64,000 bases of DNA from Epiperipatus broadwayi. Its lineage: Eukaryota > Onychophora > Udeonychophora > Euonychophora > Peripatidae. This document shows, one piece after another, positions 24,760 through 37,250 of this stretch. The stretch's first letter is position 1, and each line of letters starts with the position of its first letter. The notes under the pieces are model-generated. The model was not told the origin of the DNA. It saw only the letters and a program-made list of their open reading frames with translations, and did not search any database. Where the stretch lies: NCBI GenBank assembly GCA_028023455.1, contig JAQFVV010012400.1:11353748-11417747 (forward strand), written 5' to 3'. Made by a program: the position numbers and the translations under genes.

Positions 24760-25920
24760 CTAAATAGGATTGCTTAAATATAAATCTTTGCTAACTAAAA
24801 CTCATAGTTTACTCAAATCCAATTCCAAATAGATTAATTAGTTGTTTATATTGTCTTGAGAAAAGATCACAAGTAAGGTTTCAACCTGCTAAGTCTATTT
24901 CAATCAATGCTTTTTTAATTCTCGAGATTTTGAGTTAAAAAAGAGATTTATAGTAAGAAATGTTGTGCATATAGTTAATAGAAGAAAATATTGTTACATA
25001 AACACACAATATCATAAATGAACTGTCTGATGGCATGAAATTCTCACAATAACTGGGCCTTATAATAACTTAAGTGACAGAAGAAGGAAAAGAATAACAA
25101 AGATTTTTATTGGAAACAGTACTTACTCTTTATGCACTAATGTCCTATCATACAAGGCATCTGAAACTCTTGATTGAGCACTGCTTATTTATTATTTATA
25201 GTTGATCTTCATATTTAAAGGATATTTCACTAGCCTCCATCAGTAATCTTAGCACAGTAACTCATTATCAGCAATGTATTTATATAAAAATATTACTATC
25301 AAATGAATGATTATAGACAAGTAGTATTCATGGACTGAATTATAGAAATATGTATATGCCATGTGATATTTATATATACATTTTGATTTTTAATATTTTA
25401 TACTTTGTGTATAAAATTTTAAAGAATCCCAGTTGGAAATTTCAAGATTGATGCAGGCCCTGGAAGTAATCCTGATCACAAGGTTGAATAATGTGAACAG
25501 TCTTTATAAAATTTTCAAAGTATGATCAATTTTCCAATGAAATTGCTTGGAATGCCAAGGCAATGTTCATATTGAATGGGACACTTAAAAATAAAGTTTA
25601 TGCTATGAAGACATCAAATATTACTAAATTACAGCAAGGTATTTATGCAGAATGTTGTAGTAATGTGAACATATATTTTAGATGAACTCAATACTTCTAT
25701 TTCATGATGTAACATATCAGTTGGTAAGTTGTGTGACACTTAAACACTGAAAGTGTCAGTATTGGGTTGCATCCATGGATCTTTAATTTTCAAATATGTC
25801 AATCTACCACTACACTAAAACATATAGTCTGTACTGGATGTTAATGGAAGAAAATGTGAACACTTTATTAAAGATTATTTTATAATATCATTATTTTAAA
25901 CAATTATAAAAATAAATTAA
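24760..25920. other. AT-rich gene-free stretch
   Basis: No gene or known repeat recognised. Confidence 0.4.
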
Positions 25921-25922
25921 CC

Positions 25923-26455
25923 ATAGGGAATTTGAACACAGACTTTCAAGCTCCCTTCAGCTATCCACTCTATCTCATACAACCAATACACATGACCACA
26001 CACATGTGAAAAAGATAATTTTCAATATACATATTTTATGCTGAACCAGCATTCATCAATTGGTCCAGTTCATCATCTCCCACACACACATATAATCAGT
26101 GCTTAGTTTATCTTAAGAGCAATTCTTCAAACTTTAATGGATAGGTTTTAATCTATTATACCTTCCAACTCTTCAGCCATCCATACCATTGAAAATCTGA
26201 TGATAGAATGCCCAAATCCCTTGTTGATGCCAATATTATTGTCATGCCCAAGTTGACTTTAAGTCACTGTGACCCTTCATGTATAGGACCTTGTCCATTT
26301 AAATATATAAAAGATGGATGGGTAGAGTACAGATTGATTCTATATTTGAATGCAAGTATAATTTTATACTTGGACTTTAGATTATTTATAGGGGATTTGA
26401 ACAGAGACTTCCAAGTTTTCTTCTTGAAAGTCTGGGTTCAAATTGCCTATAATTA
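25923..26455 (-). mobile_element. Hammerhead/tRNA-like fold-back element, copy 1
   Basis: Minus-strand 25923-26330 matches 42912-43300 and part of 56735-57000. Shared blocks are AATTTGAACACAGACTTTCA, TGACCACACA, TGAACCAGCA and CTGATGATAGAA. Read on its own sense strand it has a hammerhead-like segment, then a tRNA-like module. That module has GTATGAGATAGAGTGG and, about 40 bases on, the B-box-like GTTCAAATTCC. The right part carries GGGGATTTGAACAGAGACTT plus an inverted partner, so terminal sequences recur. A further inverted pair (about 26347 and 26485) brackets the right edge. Confidence 0.6.
26023..26064 (-). ncRNA. Hammerhead-like motif, two core changes
   Basis: On the minus strand: stem I ACCAA/UUGAA (partly paired), core UUGAUGA (first base C to U), stem II AUGCU/AGCAU with loop GGUUC (5 bp), AAAA in place of GAAA, stem III AUA/UAU, then A. 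Stem II differs from its relatives (GUGCU/AGCAC) by a paired change, G-C to A-U, so pairing is kept. Predicted inactive because two core bases changed. Confidence 0.5.
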
Positions 26456-26499
26456 CATCTAAACTCTAAATATATAAATTATACTTGCATTCAAATATT

Positions 26500-27990
26500 A
26501 AAAGTAAGCTAATCAAATTAAATCTAGAAGTTATTAAAAACAAAAGTAAGATGTATGTAGAAATAAGTAAAAAATTTTAAAATAAAAAATATAAACACAT
26601 ATTTTGGATTCTTCCATGTATACACTTGCTTAATACACTATACTAATATCTGAGCTGCATCCTATCAGCTATCACTTACATAGTAAAGATTATTAAAAAA
26701 AGTTATAAAATTCTATGATTTTTAGATATCCATGAATTATATTTTGCTGAAAGTTTGTGATCATGGATACTATTTTAGTTGTAATTATAAGTTAGAGTAT
26801 TTCCATTATTATACAATAATTGTTAAATGGCATTAGAAAAATTCATACTTTTCAAATACAATCAACTGCTAGTATTAACAAACAGGTTAGTATATTACAT
26901 TTTGAGTGGTATTATTCTTCTCACTGTATTAGGTGTTTCTATTCTGACCAATGCCATTATTAGCATGGGATTTAAGCCTGGACTTTTAGATTTGTGAATA
27001 TTGAATTTACAGTAGCAGTCAATCAAAGGCAACAGTTGGTAAAACTTTTATATAATTATCTATAAAAATCATCCTTATTTATTAACATACTGCATAACCA
27101 CAACATATTTTCAACACAATACAGAATTCTTCCAACAAAATCAAAAATGGCTATGGGCTCACCTCTATCATATTTGATTAGCACTTGAAACTACAGCCAT
27201 AAATACTACTCCATATCGATCTGAAGTATGCATTGCTATGTTAATGATCCATTAAGTATATAGCCAGATAGTGAAAACTATTACAAATATTCTAAACACA
27301 CATCAATAACACATCTCCTTTAATTGCATTCACAATAAAATCAAACGAGCAAAAATTGACATTCTTATATGATCTAGTTCAAGATTTCCTAAGTTGCAAA
27401 AACAAAATTACACTTTATAGAAAATCCCCCCAAACAGGAAAATACTTAATATATATATATAATCATGACAAAAACACATAACATGAAGTTATAGTAATAC
27501 TATGGAATAGAATAAAAGAATTTCATTCAAAAATCAGTGGTTTAAAAAAAGAAAAGATCTAAATAAAACAAACTCTCATGAACAATGGTTATTTATCAGT
27601 TGTCATTAAGAAAAACCTTTCACAGATAACAAAAAGAAATATATATAAAAAAGTTAATTATTATTATTATTTTTTTAAAAGTAATATTCTTTATTAAAAC
27701 CAATGAAATTTACGTAATTACTAAGATTATATTAAGTTTCTCTAACAACATTTCTTCAACTACTGTCATAATACTCGGGGTATTTTCCTCAGTGATTTAC
27801 ATGTCGTCTTTCTTTACCTTACTAATACATTATTAGACTGGAAATGATGTTCACCTACCATATTTCACATACCAGACATGGCAGACAACTAAAGAAAATG
27901 TGCAAGCACTAAAATATCAGAACAGCTTTTCAAAAATCATAGCACATCACAAGGAATTCAATCCTCTTTAAAATCTAAATTTGAAATGCA
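26500..27990. other. AT-rich gene-free stretch
   Basis: No gene recognised. A short (TA)n run lies near 27450. Confidence 0.4.
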
Positions 27991-27995
27991 CAGAA

Positions 27996-28235
27996 GCTAA
28001 ACTCTTCATACAGTAGTATCACCAGTGCAAGCCAGAGTAATCAATGGATGCCAGAAGGTTTGTACATAAAATCCCTATCTAGTGCCTACTCATCCAATAT
28101 CCCCAGACTAGTTTCTATCTTATGGCTTTCATCAGCGAATAGGCACTAGATAGGAATTTTATGCACAAACCTTCTGGCATCCATTGATTACTCTGGCTAG
28201 CACTGATGCTGCTGCTGCTGTATGGAGAGTTTAGC
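27996..28235. mobile_element. 240-bp palindromic Penelope-like terminal repeat
   Basis: GCTAAACTCTTCATA at the left end pairs with TATGGAGAGTTTAGC at the right. The arms continue through GAGTAATCAATGGATGCCAG and CTATCTAGTGCCTA on both sides. The centre (about 28095-28135) carries one hammerhead-like motif on the minus strand. A short (GCT)n lies near 28207. Homologous single arms occur at 15183-15300 and 39396-39478, so this is a mobile family. Confidence 0.65.
28101..28138 (-). ncRNA. Hammerhead-like motif in palindrome centre
   Basis: Minus strand: core CUGAUGA, AAGCC-AUAA-GAUA where stem II should be (pairing lost), GAAA, minimal stem III AC-UA-GU, C at the cleavage site, then UGGGGAUAUUGG. 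Stem I is weak (G-U rich). Comparison with 53594-53639 suggests an ancestral stem II GAGC/GCUC. The core is intact, stem II is not. Confidence 0.45.
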
Positions 28236-28689
28236 CTCTCTGTAAACAGCTTGGGTACACATAAAAATGGTGATCATGTGATGTTTAGTGAAGTAATCTT
28301 GAAATGTTGAAAACAAAAAAAGCATCTATAAAATACTGTGAATATAGAAGTATATATAACAGTGAAATCAGCGACTTCTTTGAAAAGAAATTGAAAGAGC
28401 AAAAACTGATAAATAGAAAAGAATAACCAGAATATATCTAAAAATAATAGTGTATGTACCAGTAATTATATGTTCAAATGGGAAAACACAAAAATATAAA
28501 ACAGAAGGAAAAAAAATACAAAGAAAAAAATTCAAAGAAACTGATCACATGACAATGCCAAATAACTCTATATGTCAACTTAGTATAATAACTCACAACA
28601 TTTGGAAGCTATCCATTAAACTTGCCCCTAAGAAATATGACAAAAACAGATAGAGCTCCATAAAATGCATTTTAAATATTTTACCTAAG

Positions 28690-28980
28690 TAAAGAGTTCA
28701 TGCTTGCATTGGTGGCCACTTATGGGTGATGATTTTGATGAGGCAGGATGGGCAACTATCTTCTTACAGGTTGAGACTTAGTTCTGGGCAGAGTTCTAGG
28801 TTTACTGGACATCAATAAAGGATTGGGGTTGAAGCTTGTACATTCTCCCATTCTTTTGCAGCAGCATCACGGAATTGACAGGTTCTCTCCACACTGAAAA
28901 TGCACTCTCTTCCCCTGGAGATCATCCGACAGGAAAGGCTAACTCTGCTACTACTCACAAGCCATTTTAATAATATGTGA
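28690..28980. other. GC-richer unidentified segment
   Basis: This 290-base stretch is clearly less AT-rich than its surroundings (for example TTCCCCTGGAGATCATCCG and GGGCAGAGTTCTAGG). No frame stays open, and I recognise no protein or RNA. It may be an old transposon piece or an untranslated exon. Confidence 0.3.
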
Positions 28981-29936
28981 CACTAGCATGAAGTCTTTTA
29001 CACCCAGTAGTTCAGAAAAAATACAAAATATTACCCAGTATTTATATGTCTATCCTAATCAAATTTTCCCAGCAAACCACTGAATATTACATTAATTTAC
29101 AAGCTTTTGGGTACATTTAATTTCCCAGATTGTTCTTTTTTTTATTTAGAATTTATCTTTGTTGGAAAAGAAAATACACTTAGGTTGACTAATTCTTAAT
29201 TCACACTCCTTTAACAAACCCTATTATCACGATCATGTCAGAGGATTTAACTGCTTCTAAAGACAAGAAGTCATTTGCATCTTTATGAAAATGTGCTTCT
29301 ACAGAGTTCTGTCAAAGACTTTCAGAATTCCAGACTTTAGCTAAATGTCTAGCAACACTGTGCGTGAAATGTTTTAATTACCAAATGACTCACCTTATTT
29401 TTCTATTTCTTTAGAAAAATATACAAAAAATGTATTTCCTTTTTCAAATATATAAATAAAAGGCATTTCCATGTTAACAATATATGTACTACAATTTAAC
29501 CATATACACATCTGCATATACATATTGTTTTTTTTTTTAATAATGAGGATGAAGCATTACCTATTAGATCTATCACCCTAGGTTCATCTTATTACATTGA
29601 AATAAATATCATGAAGCTCTGTGTGTGCATACACACAGACTGCTTCAATATCAATCGGATTTAAAAATATTTACAAATAAATACATAATTGATTAAAAAT
29701 TGATCTATTTGAGCAAAGCAATCATTTAGATATATGAAGGAAAAACAAGGTAAAGAGATATCTCTTCTGCTTTTGAAAATGTATTGTCATGTGCTGAAAC
29801 TAGAGAACAATGTTATTATATTTAAACAGTTATAATAAGTTAATCTCAAAACCTTGCTAATAAATAATCCAATCAAATGGTTTTCTTGTTTGGGAGTTTG
29901 TAAAAAGTTCAAGCATCAGGAGTGCCAGAACTGAAA

Positions 29937-30000
29937 TTGATTCAAGTATCTTATGCTCCTGAGTACAGCACTCTACCATTGTACCAAACCATGTATGCCA
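29937..30000 (-). mobile_element. Decayed tRNA-derived SINE head
   Basis: The minus strand reads GGTTTGGTACAATGGTAGAG (A-box region), TGCTGTACTCAGGAGC (anticodon arm region) and a degraded B-box TTGAATCAATTTC. Order and spacing fit a tRNA head; the tail was not identified. Confidence 0.45.
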
Positions 30001-30229
30001 TGCGTGTTTTACATATGATTTGTAAATACTTTTAAAATATAATGTTAGATATTCTTACCCTTATCATTTTATTAAAAATTGATGTTTAAAATTAAATGCT
30101 GTAAAAATCTGTGTAGAATAAACAATGTAAACAATATTTTTAATTAGAATAATTTACATTAATATTATTTATTGATTAATGTCTATAATTTTTAAAATAA
30201 AACAAATAAATAAAATCATTTACATACAT

Positions 30230-31450
30230 CACCATCATCACTTATCTATCAAAAAAAACAGGTTCATAAAATCAGAACACATTTTCCAAGCCTTTCTCTC
30301 TTTCACTTTTCAAATATTCATAGCTATTGTTTTTTGAAAATCATCAAACTGCCTTTCTTTTCTTTAAATTTTCTGAAGTTGCTTTAATATATTTTCCATA
30401 ATTTCTCTAAATATATTTCCAATCAACAAAAAATTTTTTCTTTCATTTACACGTTTTACATTTCTATAACACAAGTTTATCATTTCAATCTATCTTTTCC
30501 ATAATTATAAATATTTCTAAGGGCTCTAATTTTTTCTCCTCACTTTCCCTAATTGTGCATTTTATATATCATTTATAAAATTGTAATCGAAACAAACATT
30601 TATTATGTCTCTCTTTAGATTTAAATAAAAACATGTACAGAATAACCTCTTATTCTTCCGAATATCTTGTTTCATCATTTAATTTTCATTCTAATTTATT
30701 TATCACTATTTCCATTATCAGTTATTCAATTTCCCAAACATTTTCTGTAAATTCCTGCCTAATATTTATTTGTTCTTTATCCTTTTTCTCTTCTCTAAAT
30801 TTTATTACTTTAGTTTTAATAACATTTATTTTATTCTAAATATTCTCCTATATTTTTTACACAATATTTTATTAAACTTACCTTCAATAATTGCACATCC
30901 TCCATATCATCTAAAAATTATCTTTCCTATCTATAATTTTAATTTATCCTCATCAAAACAACATTCACTTAACAACTGCAATATATATATATTAAATTAA
31001 ACAGGATTTAAACAATCTTGCTACATATGTTTTCCAGATCTATCTTTTAATCAGAAGATCATTTGATTTACATATAACTTCTAATTTTTATACAAGTTTT
31101 TCAACAAAGGGCTTGTTTCCTTCTACTTAATGTCTTTGAATCTACTTTAGTCAATGCCTTTTTAAGATTAATAAAACATAAATATATATCTTTCTTTTTT
31201 TGATATATTTGCAATACTTTTCAATGTATACTTTTTAAAAAATATATATTTCTAACAAAATAATCCTATTCATTTTAAGTGACTTTCTGTCTCTATATAT
31301 ATTCAAATTATTCTTCAATTAAGAACACGAGTAGTACATTTAAAATTAATCTCTTCACAATAGCATTATAGCTGTATAAAAGATAAGCCTAATTGTTCTA
31401 AAATCCTCATAATTTAATGAGTTAGCCTCTCACCCCCCATATCTCTTGGA
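30230..31450 (-). pseudogene. Decayed non-LTR reverse transcriptase
   Basis: Minus-strand translation in shifting frames gives a YICFI-L-KALTKVD patch near 31180 (the FIDLEKAFD motif). A degraded YADD-containing region follows near 30920, then MNVIKTKVIKFREEK near 30820 (the post-catalytic N-KTKVM motif), and a C-terminal remnant to about 30230. Only the fragment order is convincing; every piece contains stops. The lineage is probably RTE-like or related. Confidence 0.5.
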
Positions 31451-31748
31451 AGAAAATCTGGCCACCATATCAACCAATACACTCAAACCTTTTCCACTCT
31501 AGCCTTCATTTCGTACATGCACCTGTAATTATAACCGCAGTACCTTTGCATTTGCTTGATAATATTTTGTCAAAAGTGTTTCTAAGCAAACTTCAGTTTT
31601 ATTATTAATTAAAAAATAAAGAATACGCTAACCTTTCAACTTTCGCTATAATTTCATCTTTTATTTTTTTCTCGTTTTACTCACTCACGCAATCAAATTT
31701 ATAAGCATAATCTATAGTGTTATATATATTTATCCATCTTAGACAGAA

Positions 31749-31775
31749 TACACACACACACACGCACACACGTGT
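31749..31775 (+). repeat. (CA)n microsatellite
   Basis: Imperfect (CA)n with CACG interruptions, about 27 bases. Confidence 0.9.
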
Positions 31776-31854
31776 AATATTACATTCGTTAAGTTTTCAA
31801 ATTTTTCTCTTATTTATCCATAAATAAAAATGCAGGTGTTTTCTCTAATGTTTG

Positions 31855-32110
31855 TTCTTGAATAACCCGACGGAGATCGGCATAAGAAGCGGCTTTTCTT
31901 TTACTGCTGCTTGTTTAGGCTGTAGAGTAACTGCTGTTATACAAACACATATAAATCACAATGACGGGTTGAACGGAATATGTAGAGCGGAGAGCGATCA
32001 TCTGCGGAGTTGTGTATTTCAGCGGAGATTTCAACATCCCCGACTGTCAGTTAAATTTGGTTTATGATTAATGCGCAACATGAATGTTAATTCACACGGA
32101 GAGGGGGATT
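31855..32110 (+). other. CpG-rich segment with GDFNIPD frame
   Basis: About a dozen CpG dinucleotides fall in roughly 200 bases, against very few in the flanks. One frame reads AIICG then GDFNIPD and stops soon after (about 32065). GDFNIPD is the catalytic motif of APE-type endonucleases and is identical to the one at about 36.4 kb. It may be an endonuclease relic, but the CpG density would also suit a promoter or conserved element. Confidence 0.3.
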
Positions 32111-32369
32111 ACTTTATTTCACCCTTCTTTTTCTTTCCTTTTTATTTTCTAAATCTTCATCTCTTTGAAACCAGCTCGTCATCGGATGCTAAACCTTCAA
32201 ATAACGCCAGATGGTTTTTTCATCTGCCAAAATGTTCTTTTAGCTAAAGTTTTTGAGATGTATATACAAGTTGAGGGTATCGAATATACTTGTTTCTTAC
32301 TGACTGTCCTACTAACAGTAAAAATTAATGAGGTTGATATATTTTATTTTGATTGCTAATTTTAATCCA

Positions 32370-33680
32370 ATGTTGTATTTTTCAAAGATTGCTTTAAAAT
32401 ATTAAAGACTAGTTGGTAAAACAAATGAAAAACCATAAGGTGATTTGATTAGGCTCTTTATTTACAATGCGTCATAACAAAGTAAAAACAATAAACAAAC
32501 AAATCTGAAGATAGGCTTTTAACGTAATAATTTGCTAGCTTAGATTTCAAAATTCTCCAGATCGGCAAAAAAAAATCAAAAACTTAGCACCTAAATTTGG
32601 ATTGAATATATAAATAAAGTTGGCTTTTATTTATATTTAAAAAACTTTGTAAAATGATAACAAAATGGAATTATATTGCCGGTTGTCAAAGCTTGACTAA
32701 AAAAGATATTTTTCTAAATTACTACAATTTTAAATTCCGTAATTTTACTTTTTACAAAAAAGAGCGAAAATATGGATATCCGCCATTTATTAACTAATTT
32801 AACATTTTCTTAATCATAATGTGCATAAAATATTAATAATTGAACCAGAATTTTGAAGCATATGAATATAATATACACGTTTACAGGAATCTATATTTGG
32901 CAAAATTATGGTAAAATGTGGTTACTCTTTCAACAGTAGGCATCGAAATATAAGAATAAATGTCACTGGATGCGTAGTACCATAAAAAGGAGTATCATTT
33001 TGGCTAAGAACGGCAACTAGTCAGAAATGTTTTGAAGTTTAACTTTAATATTTCCATGTGTCTATTCATTTTTTACATTTCGGGGAGTTTTGAATTAAAA
33101 AAAAAATGTTGCCACTGTCTAAAAAATTGATCTGGCTTTTAAATGATATTTAATACAAGGGATGCATATTAATCGTATATATAAATAATAGTTGTGCTAA
33201 AGAAATGAACATATTTTACCAAGAATATTACAAATTTATATATACTCACTCATCTCAAATTTCATTATACTGCAACTATTCATCATCATCAGTGTCAAAA
33301 GTCCAAAGCCCTTCTTTATATACATATAAATCATAAAAAATCTTTGCTCATCAAATGAGTTAGTAAATAGAAACACATTGATCTCCACATCATTAGTGAT
33401 CTTTTCTTTTGATTTTTATATGTACCATAAAACGCAACCTGTTCGATTTTAAAGCGTTCACCTGTCTATAATTAAATTCACATGTCTACTAAGACTATTG
33501 AAAATATAAATAAGCCTATAGCTAACCTGCTGAATGAAGGTTATTTATGAAATATATGTGAAATGAGAAAGGGTAATCTGAAATGTTTACATTAGTGAAT
33601 AATTGCAATGTAATGGAATTTGTGATAAGTGCATTGTTTTTAAATAGAAAATATAATTGGTTAAATACATTCATTTCTTT
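32370..33680. other. AT-rich gene-free stretch
   Basis: No gene recognised. It precedes the first (TAA)n tract. Confidence 0.4.
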
Positions 33681-33689
33681 AATGCAATC

Positions 33690-33784
<95 letters not shown>
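33690..33784 (+). repeat. (TAA)n microsatellite, 3' tail of copy A
   Basis: About 32 uninterrupted units. It abuts TTCAATTCAATTC, the 3' end of retrotransposon copy A on the minus strand, so it is the element's (ATT)n tail or its target site. Confidence 0.95.
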
Positions 33785-33785
<1 letters not shown>

Positions 33786-33886
33786 TCAATTCAATTCTTT
33801 ATTTAATGTACATATCAACAGCATTTAGCCAATTATAGATTGCACAGTAATTTCATTATCATATACAAATCTAAATAAGCATTAAA

Positions 33887-34001
<115 letters not shown>

Positions 34002-34324
34002 TATAAAAACAATAAAATGCACAAATAATTAAAAAGGCAATATATCAAATGAAATTAAGGATAATATTTTTTTATGAGGACTTTAGTGAATTGTTTAAAA
34101 TCCAGATTAAAAACATCATCATTACCAAAATCTTTGTTATAAGTTCTAGGTAAACGAAATAAAGGGGAAAATCTTAATACATCAGATTTTCAAATTTTCA
34201 GTTCAAAAATATTGTGAGTACGAGTATTATAATTCTGTTTCTTAATACCTAAATTAGAAAGCAAATTAGATACAGAAATATTCTGGGAAATAAATTTATG
34301 AAAAAGCTTGAGATCTCTTGTTTT

Positions 34325-35636
34325 TCATCTCAGCAGTAAATCAATATAATGTTCATTACCTAAACTATTCAATTTTGCAAATTTGTCAAAAACAGACTGA
34401 ATTCTTATGATATCTGTCCTGTTATGAGGACTCCATATAATTGAACCATACTCCAAAATGGGAAGAACTAAGGATATAAAAAGTTTAATCTTTGTAAATT
34501 TATTAAATGCTTTTCCATATCTGTAAATAGCTCCTACAATTTTAAGAGATTTATTCACCATAAAATTAATGTGATTATGAAAAGACCCATTATTGGAAAA
34601 TATTATTCCTAGATCTTTTTGATGATCATTTGTTATAATTTTAGAATCACCAATATAGTAGGAAAACCTTAAAATTTCAGATTTTCTAGAGTAAAAGACA
34701 ATGGAGCACTTATCCATATTTATATCTATATAATTACATTCACACCAATTCAAGAAATTATATATATCACTTTGAAGTAAAAAAACAGTCATTAGTAGAA
34801 TAAATATGCCTAAAAATTTTACAATCATCTGCATAACATAGAAGATGTGAAAATTTAATGCATGTTTTTAGGTCATCAATGTATACATTAAATAATAAAG
34901 GTGCAAGAACACTGCCTTGAGGCACCCCAGTGAAGCAATAATATGGTAATGACAATTTATTATTAAACCTCACACAAGACATTCTATTCTTAAGAAAAGA
35001 GTCAAACCAATTAATTAATAATTTGGAAAAACCTAACCTACAAAGCTTCTGAAGAAGAATTTTATGATTAACTCTATCAAAAGCCTTGGACATATCAAAA
35101 TAAACAACATCTAAGCTAGATTGATTCTCAATTGAGTTTGAAATGTGATCAAAAATAGTTAGCAAATTTGTTTCAATGGACCTATTAGGCAAAAATCCAT
35201 GCTGCTCTGGTGCCAAAACCTTAGAGACATCCAAGATAATTCTATTATATAAACATCTTTCAAATATTTGAGCAATAGTGTGTAGAATTGAAATAGGCCT
35301 GTAGTCACTTACCAAATCTCTAGATCCTTTCTTAAAAATAGGAACAACTTTAGCAATTTTAAGAGATGCAGGAAAAGTACCATTTGCTAAAGAGCAATTA
35401 AAAATATGCAAAAGAGGAGAAGCAATGTATTCAGCACATCCTTTATAAATGAAAGCTGGAATGTTGTCAAGGCCCACACTAGAATGTAATTTAAGCTGCT
35501 TAATAGCAAAAACAACATCAGATTCAATAAATGAATCACTTGTTATTCTTTCTTCAACTAGATCATTATTTGCAGTTAAATTAGTAAAAGACTGAGATTG
35601 TTTAAAAAAGCTCTGAGAAATAATGAGAAAAATCAT
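34325..35636 (-). pseudogene. Copy A reverse transcriptase (frameshifted)
   Basis: The RT domain runs in two frames. Frame one (34767-35636) has IKQLKLHSSVGLDNIPAF, VPIFKKGSRDLVSDYRPIS, QHGFLPNRSIETNLL, YFDMSKAFDRVNH, GVPQGSVLAPLLFNVYIDD and the catalytic CYADDCKIF. It shifts near 34790-34830 to frame two (34325-34834), which carries DLGIIFSNNGSFHNHI and LVLPILEYGSIIWSP. The element would copy its RNA onto nicked chromosomal DNA. The frame also shifts between endonuclease and RT near 35602-35636, so at least two indels break it. Confidence 0.9.
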
Positions 35637-36876
35637 CTGCGGCTAGATTAGAATTATTACTCTGTAATTTTTTTTTTGTAATACCTAAATCCTTAACCAG
35701 AGACCAAAATTGCAAAGGATTATCAGAAATATGACTTTCAGTGTTTTGTATAAATTTTTGAAAATCTCTGTGATATATAACCTTTGACAATCTTCTATAA
35801 TTAATAAAATTGTTATAATAATTTAAGTTCTTAGTTTTCCAATATTTACGATGATGAAATGATTTCCTTTTAATAATTTCTTTAAGAGAAACTGAAAACC
35901 AGAGAGGAAAATGGTTAGTTAAAAATTTTTCCTTAGGAATGTATTTATCAATTAGTTCACTAAATGATTGTTCAAAAAACTTTATACAGAAATCTACATC
36001 AGATGAAGAATACAAATTTTTCCAGTTAAAATTAGATAATTGTAAACAAAGACCCAAATAATTTCCTTTTTTGTAGTTTCTTTTCATAATTTTAAAAGGA
36101 CAAAGTCTATTAAATTTAATATTAATATAAAATTCTAAGGGAGGATGATGCAAATCAATGGAAAAAGGAAGAGAAGTAGTAGTTAAACATTCAATTGTAG
36201 GAAAATTACTAAGGATATAATCCAATGTGTGATCATTAAAATTGGTGTATGGATTAAATTGCTTTAAATTTAACAAATTGCAAAAACAAATCATATTCAA
36301 TGCTTTAGGTGAAAAAGAGACTGAATCTATGATAGTAGTACCTAAATATAAATCAGGAATATTAAAATCACCAGTAATAAGTATATATGATTCATATTTG
36401 ATTAAAAAATCTTCAAGAATAGAAAGAAACTCATTAAACTCTAAAAAGGATAATGTTGGCTTTATGTAGATAGTACCCAAAAGAACCTTGACACTATTTT
36501 TCAAACATATTTCACACCATGTAGCTTTACAAGATGATGATGAAATAGGAATATACTTACGTATAAAATTACATTTAAAAGCAATGAGCGTACCTCCACC
36601 TTTGGAAGCAACATCAGAAGATCTATCTGTTCGAAGTATTTTATATCTATTGTCCATAAAAATATCATCTGAAATGTGTTGAGTAAGCCAAGTTTCTGAA
36701 ATAAAAACAATATCAAAATTTTCAGAACTGAAGAATTGCTTAATTTTTGCAGTCTTAGTTCTCATCCCACGAATGTTTATATAAAAACAATAAATTCCAA
36801 ACATAATATCAAAAAATATATAAAAACAAACAATAATCAAGAGAAAAAAAAAGTTAATAAAGGATGATATGGGCAA
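35602..36876 (-). CDS. Copy A APE-type endonuclease domain
   Basis: A 424-residue open frame holds a full AP-endonuclease domain. Positions are: Asn in YINIRG (about residue 34), SETWL (Glu at about 61), GGGTLIA (93-99), GDFNIPD (169-175), LDYILSN (218-224) and DLHHPPL (241-247, the usual SDHHP with one change). A linker follows to the RT. The hydrophobic first 25 residues are probably leader sequence, so the true start may be an internal Met near residue 38. The frame ends at AADDFSHYFSELF, where a shift separates it from the RT. It is intact as a domain but not as an element. Confidence 0.85.
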   Translation of the reverse strand: MPISSFINFFFLLIIVCFYIFFDIMFGIYCFYINIRGMRTKTAKIKQFFSSENFDIVFISETWLTQHISDDIFMDNRYKILRTDRSSDVASKGGGTLIAFKCNFIRKYIPISSSSCKATWCEICLKNSVKVLLGTIYIKPTLSFLEFNEFLSILEDFLIKYESYILITGDFNIPDLYLGTTIIDSVSFSPKALNMICFCNLLNLKQFNPYTNFNDHTLDYILSNFPTIECLTTTSLPFSIDLHHPPLEFYINIKFNRLCPFKIMKRNYKKGNYLGLCLQLSNFNWKNLYSSSDVDFCIKFFEQSFSELIDKYIPKEKFLTNHFPLWFSVSLKEIIKRKSFHHRKYWKTKNLNYYNNFINYRRLSKVIYHRDFQKFIQNTESHISDNPLQFWSLVKDLGITKKKLQSNNSNLAADDFSHYFSELF

Positions 36877-36997
36877 AAGAAATTAATCAGAAAGTATTAT
36901 TAATGAATTAGCCAAAGAGCCATAAAAAATTTTAATGTAGTACCACAAGGCCATAAATGATTCGAAATAAACTCCAAATGCTTATGTTTAGGAATTG

Positions 36998-37250
<253 letters not shown>

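Noticed and set aside
26199-26215. CTGATGATAGAA as a hammerhead core (also near 43191)
   Set aside because: There is no room for stem II between the core and the GAA, so it is not a hammerhead. It is simply a conserved block of the repeat family.
33280-33300. Another CUGAUGA on the minus strand
   Set aside because: It lies in a (CAT)n-like run; no stem II and no correctly spaced GAAA.
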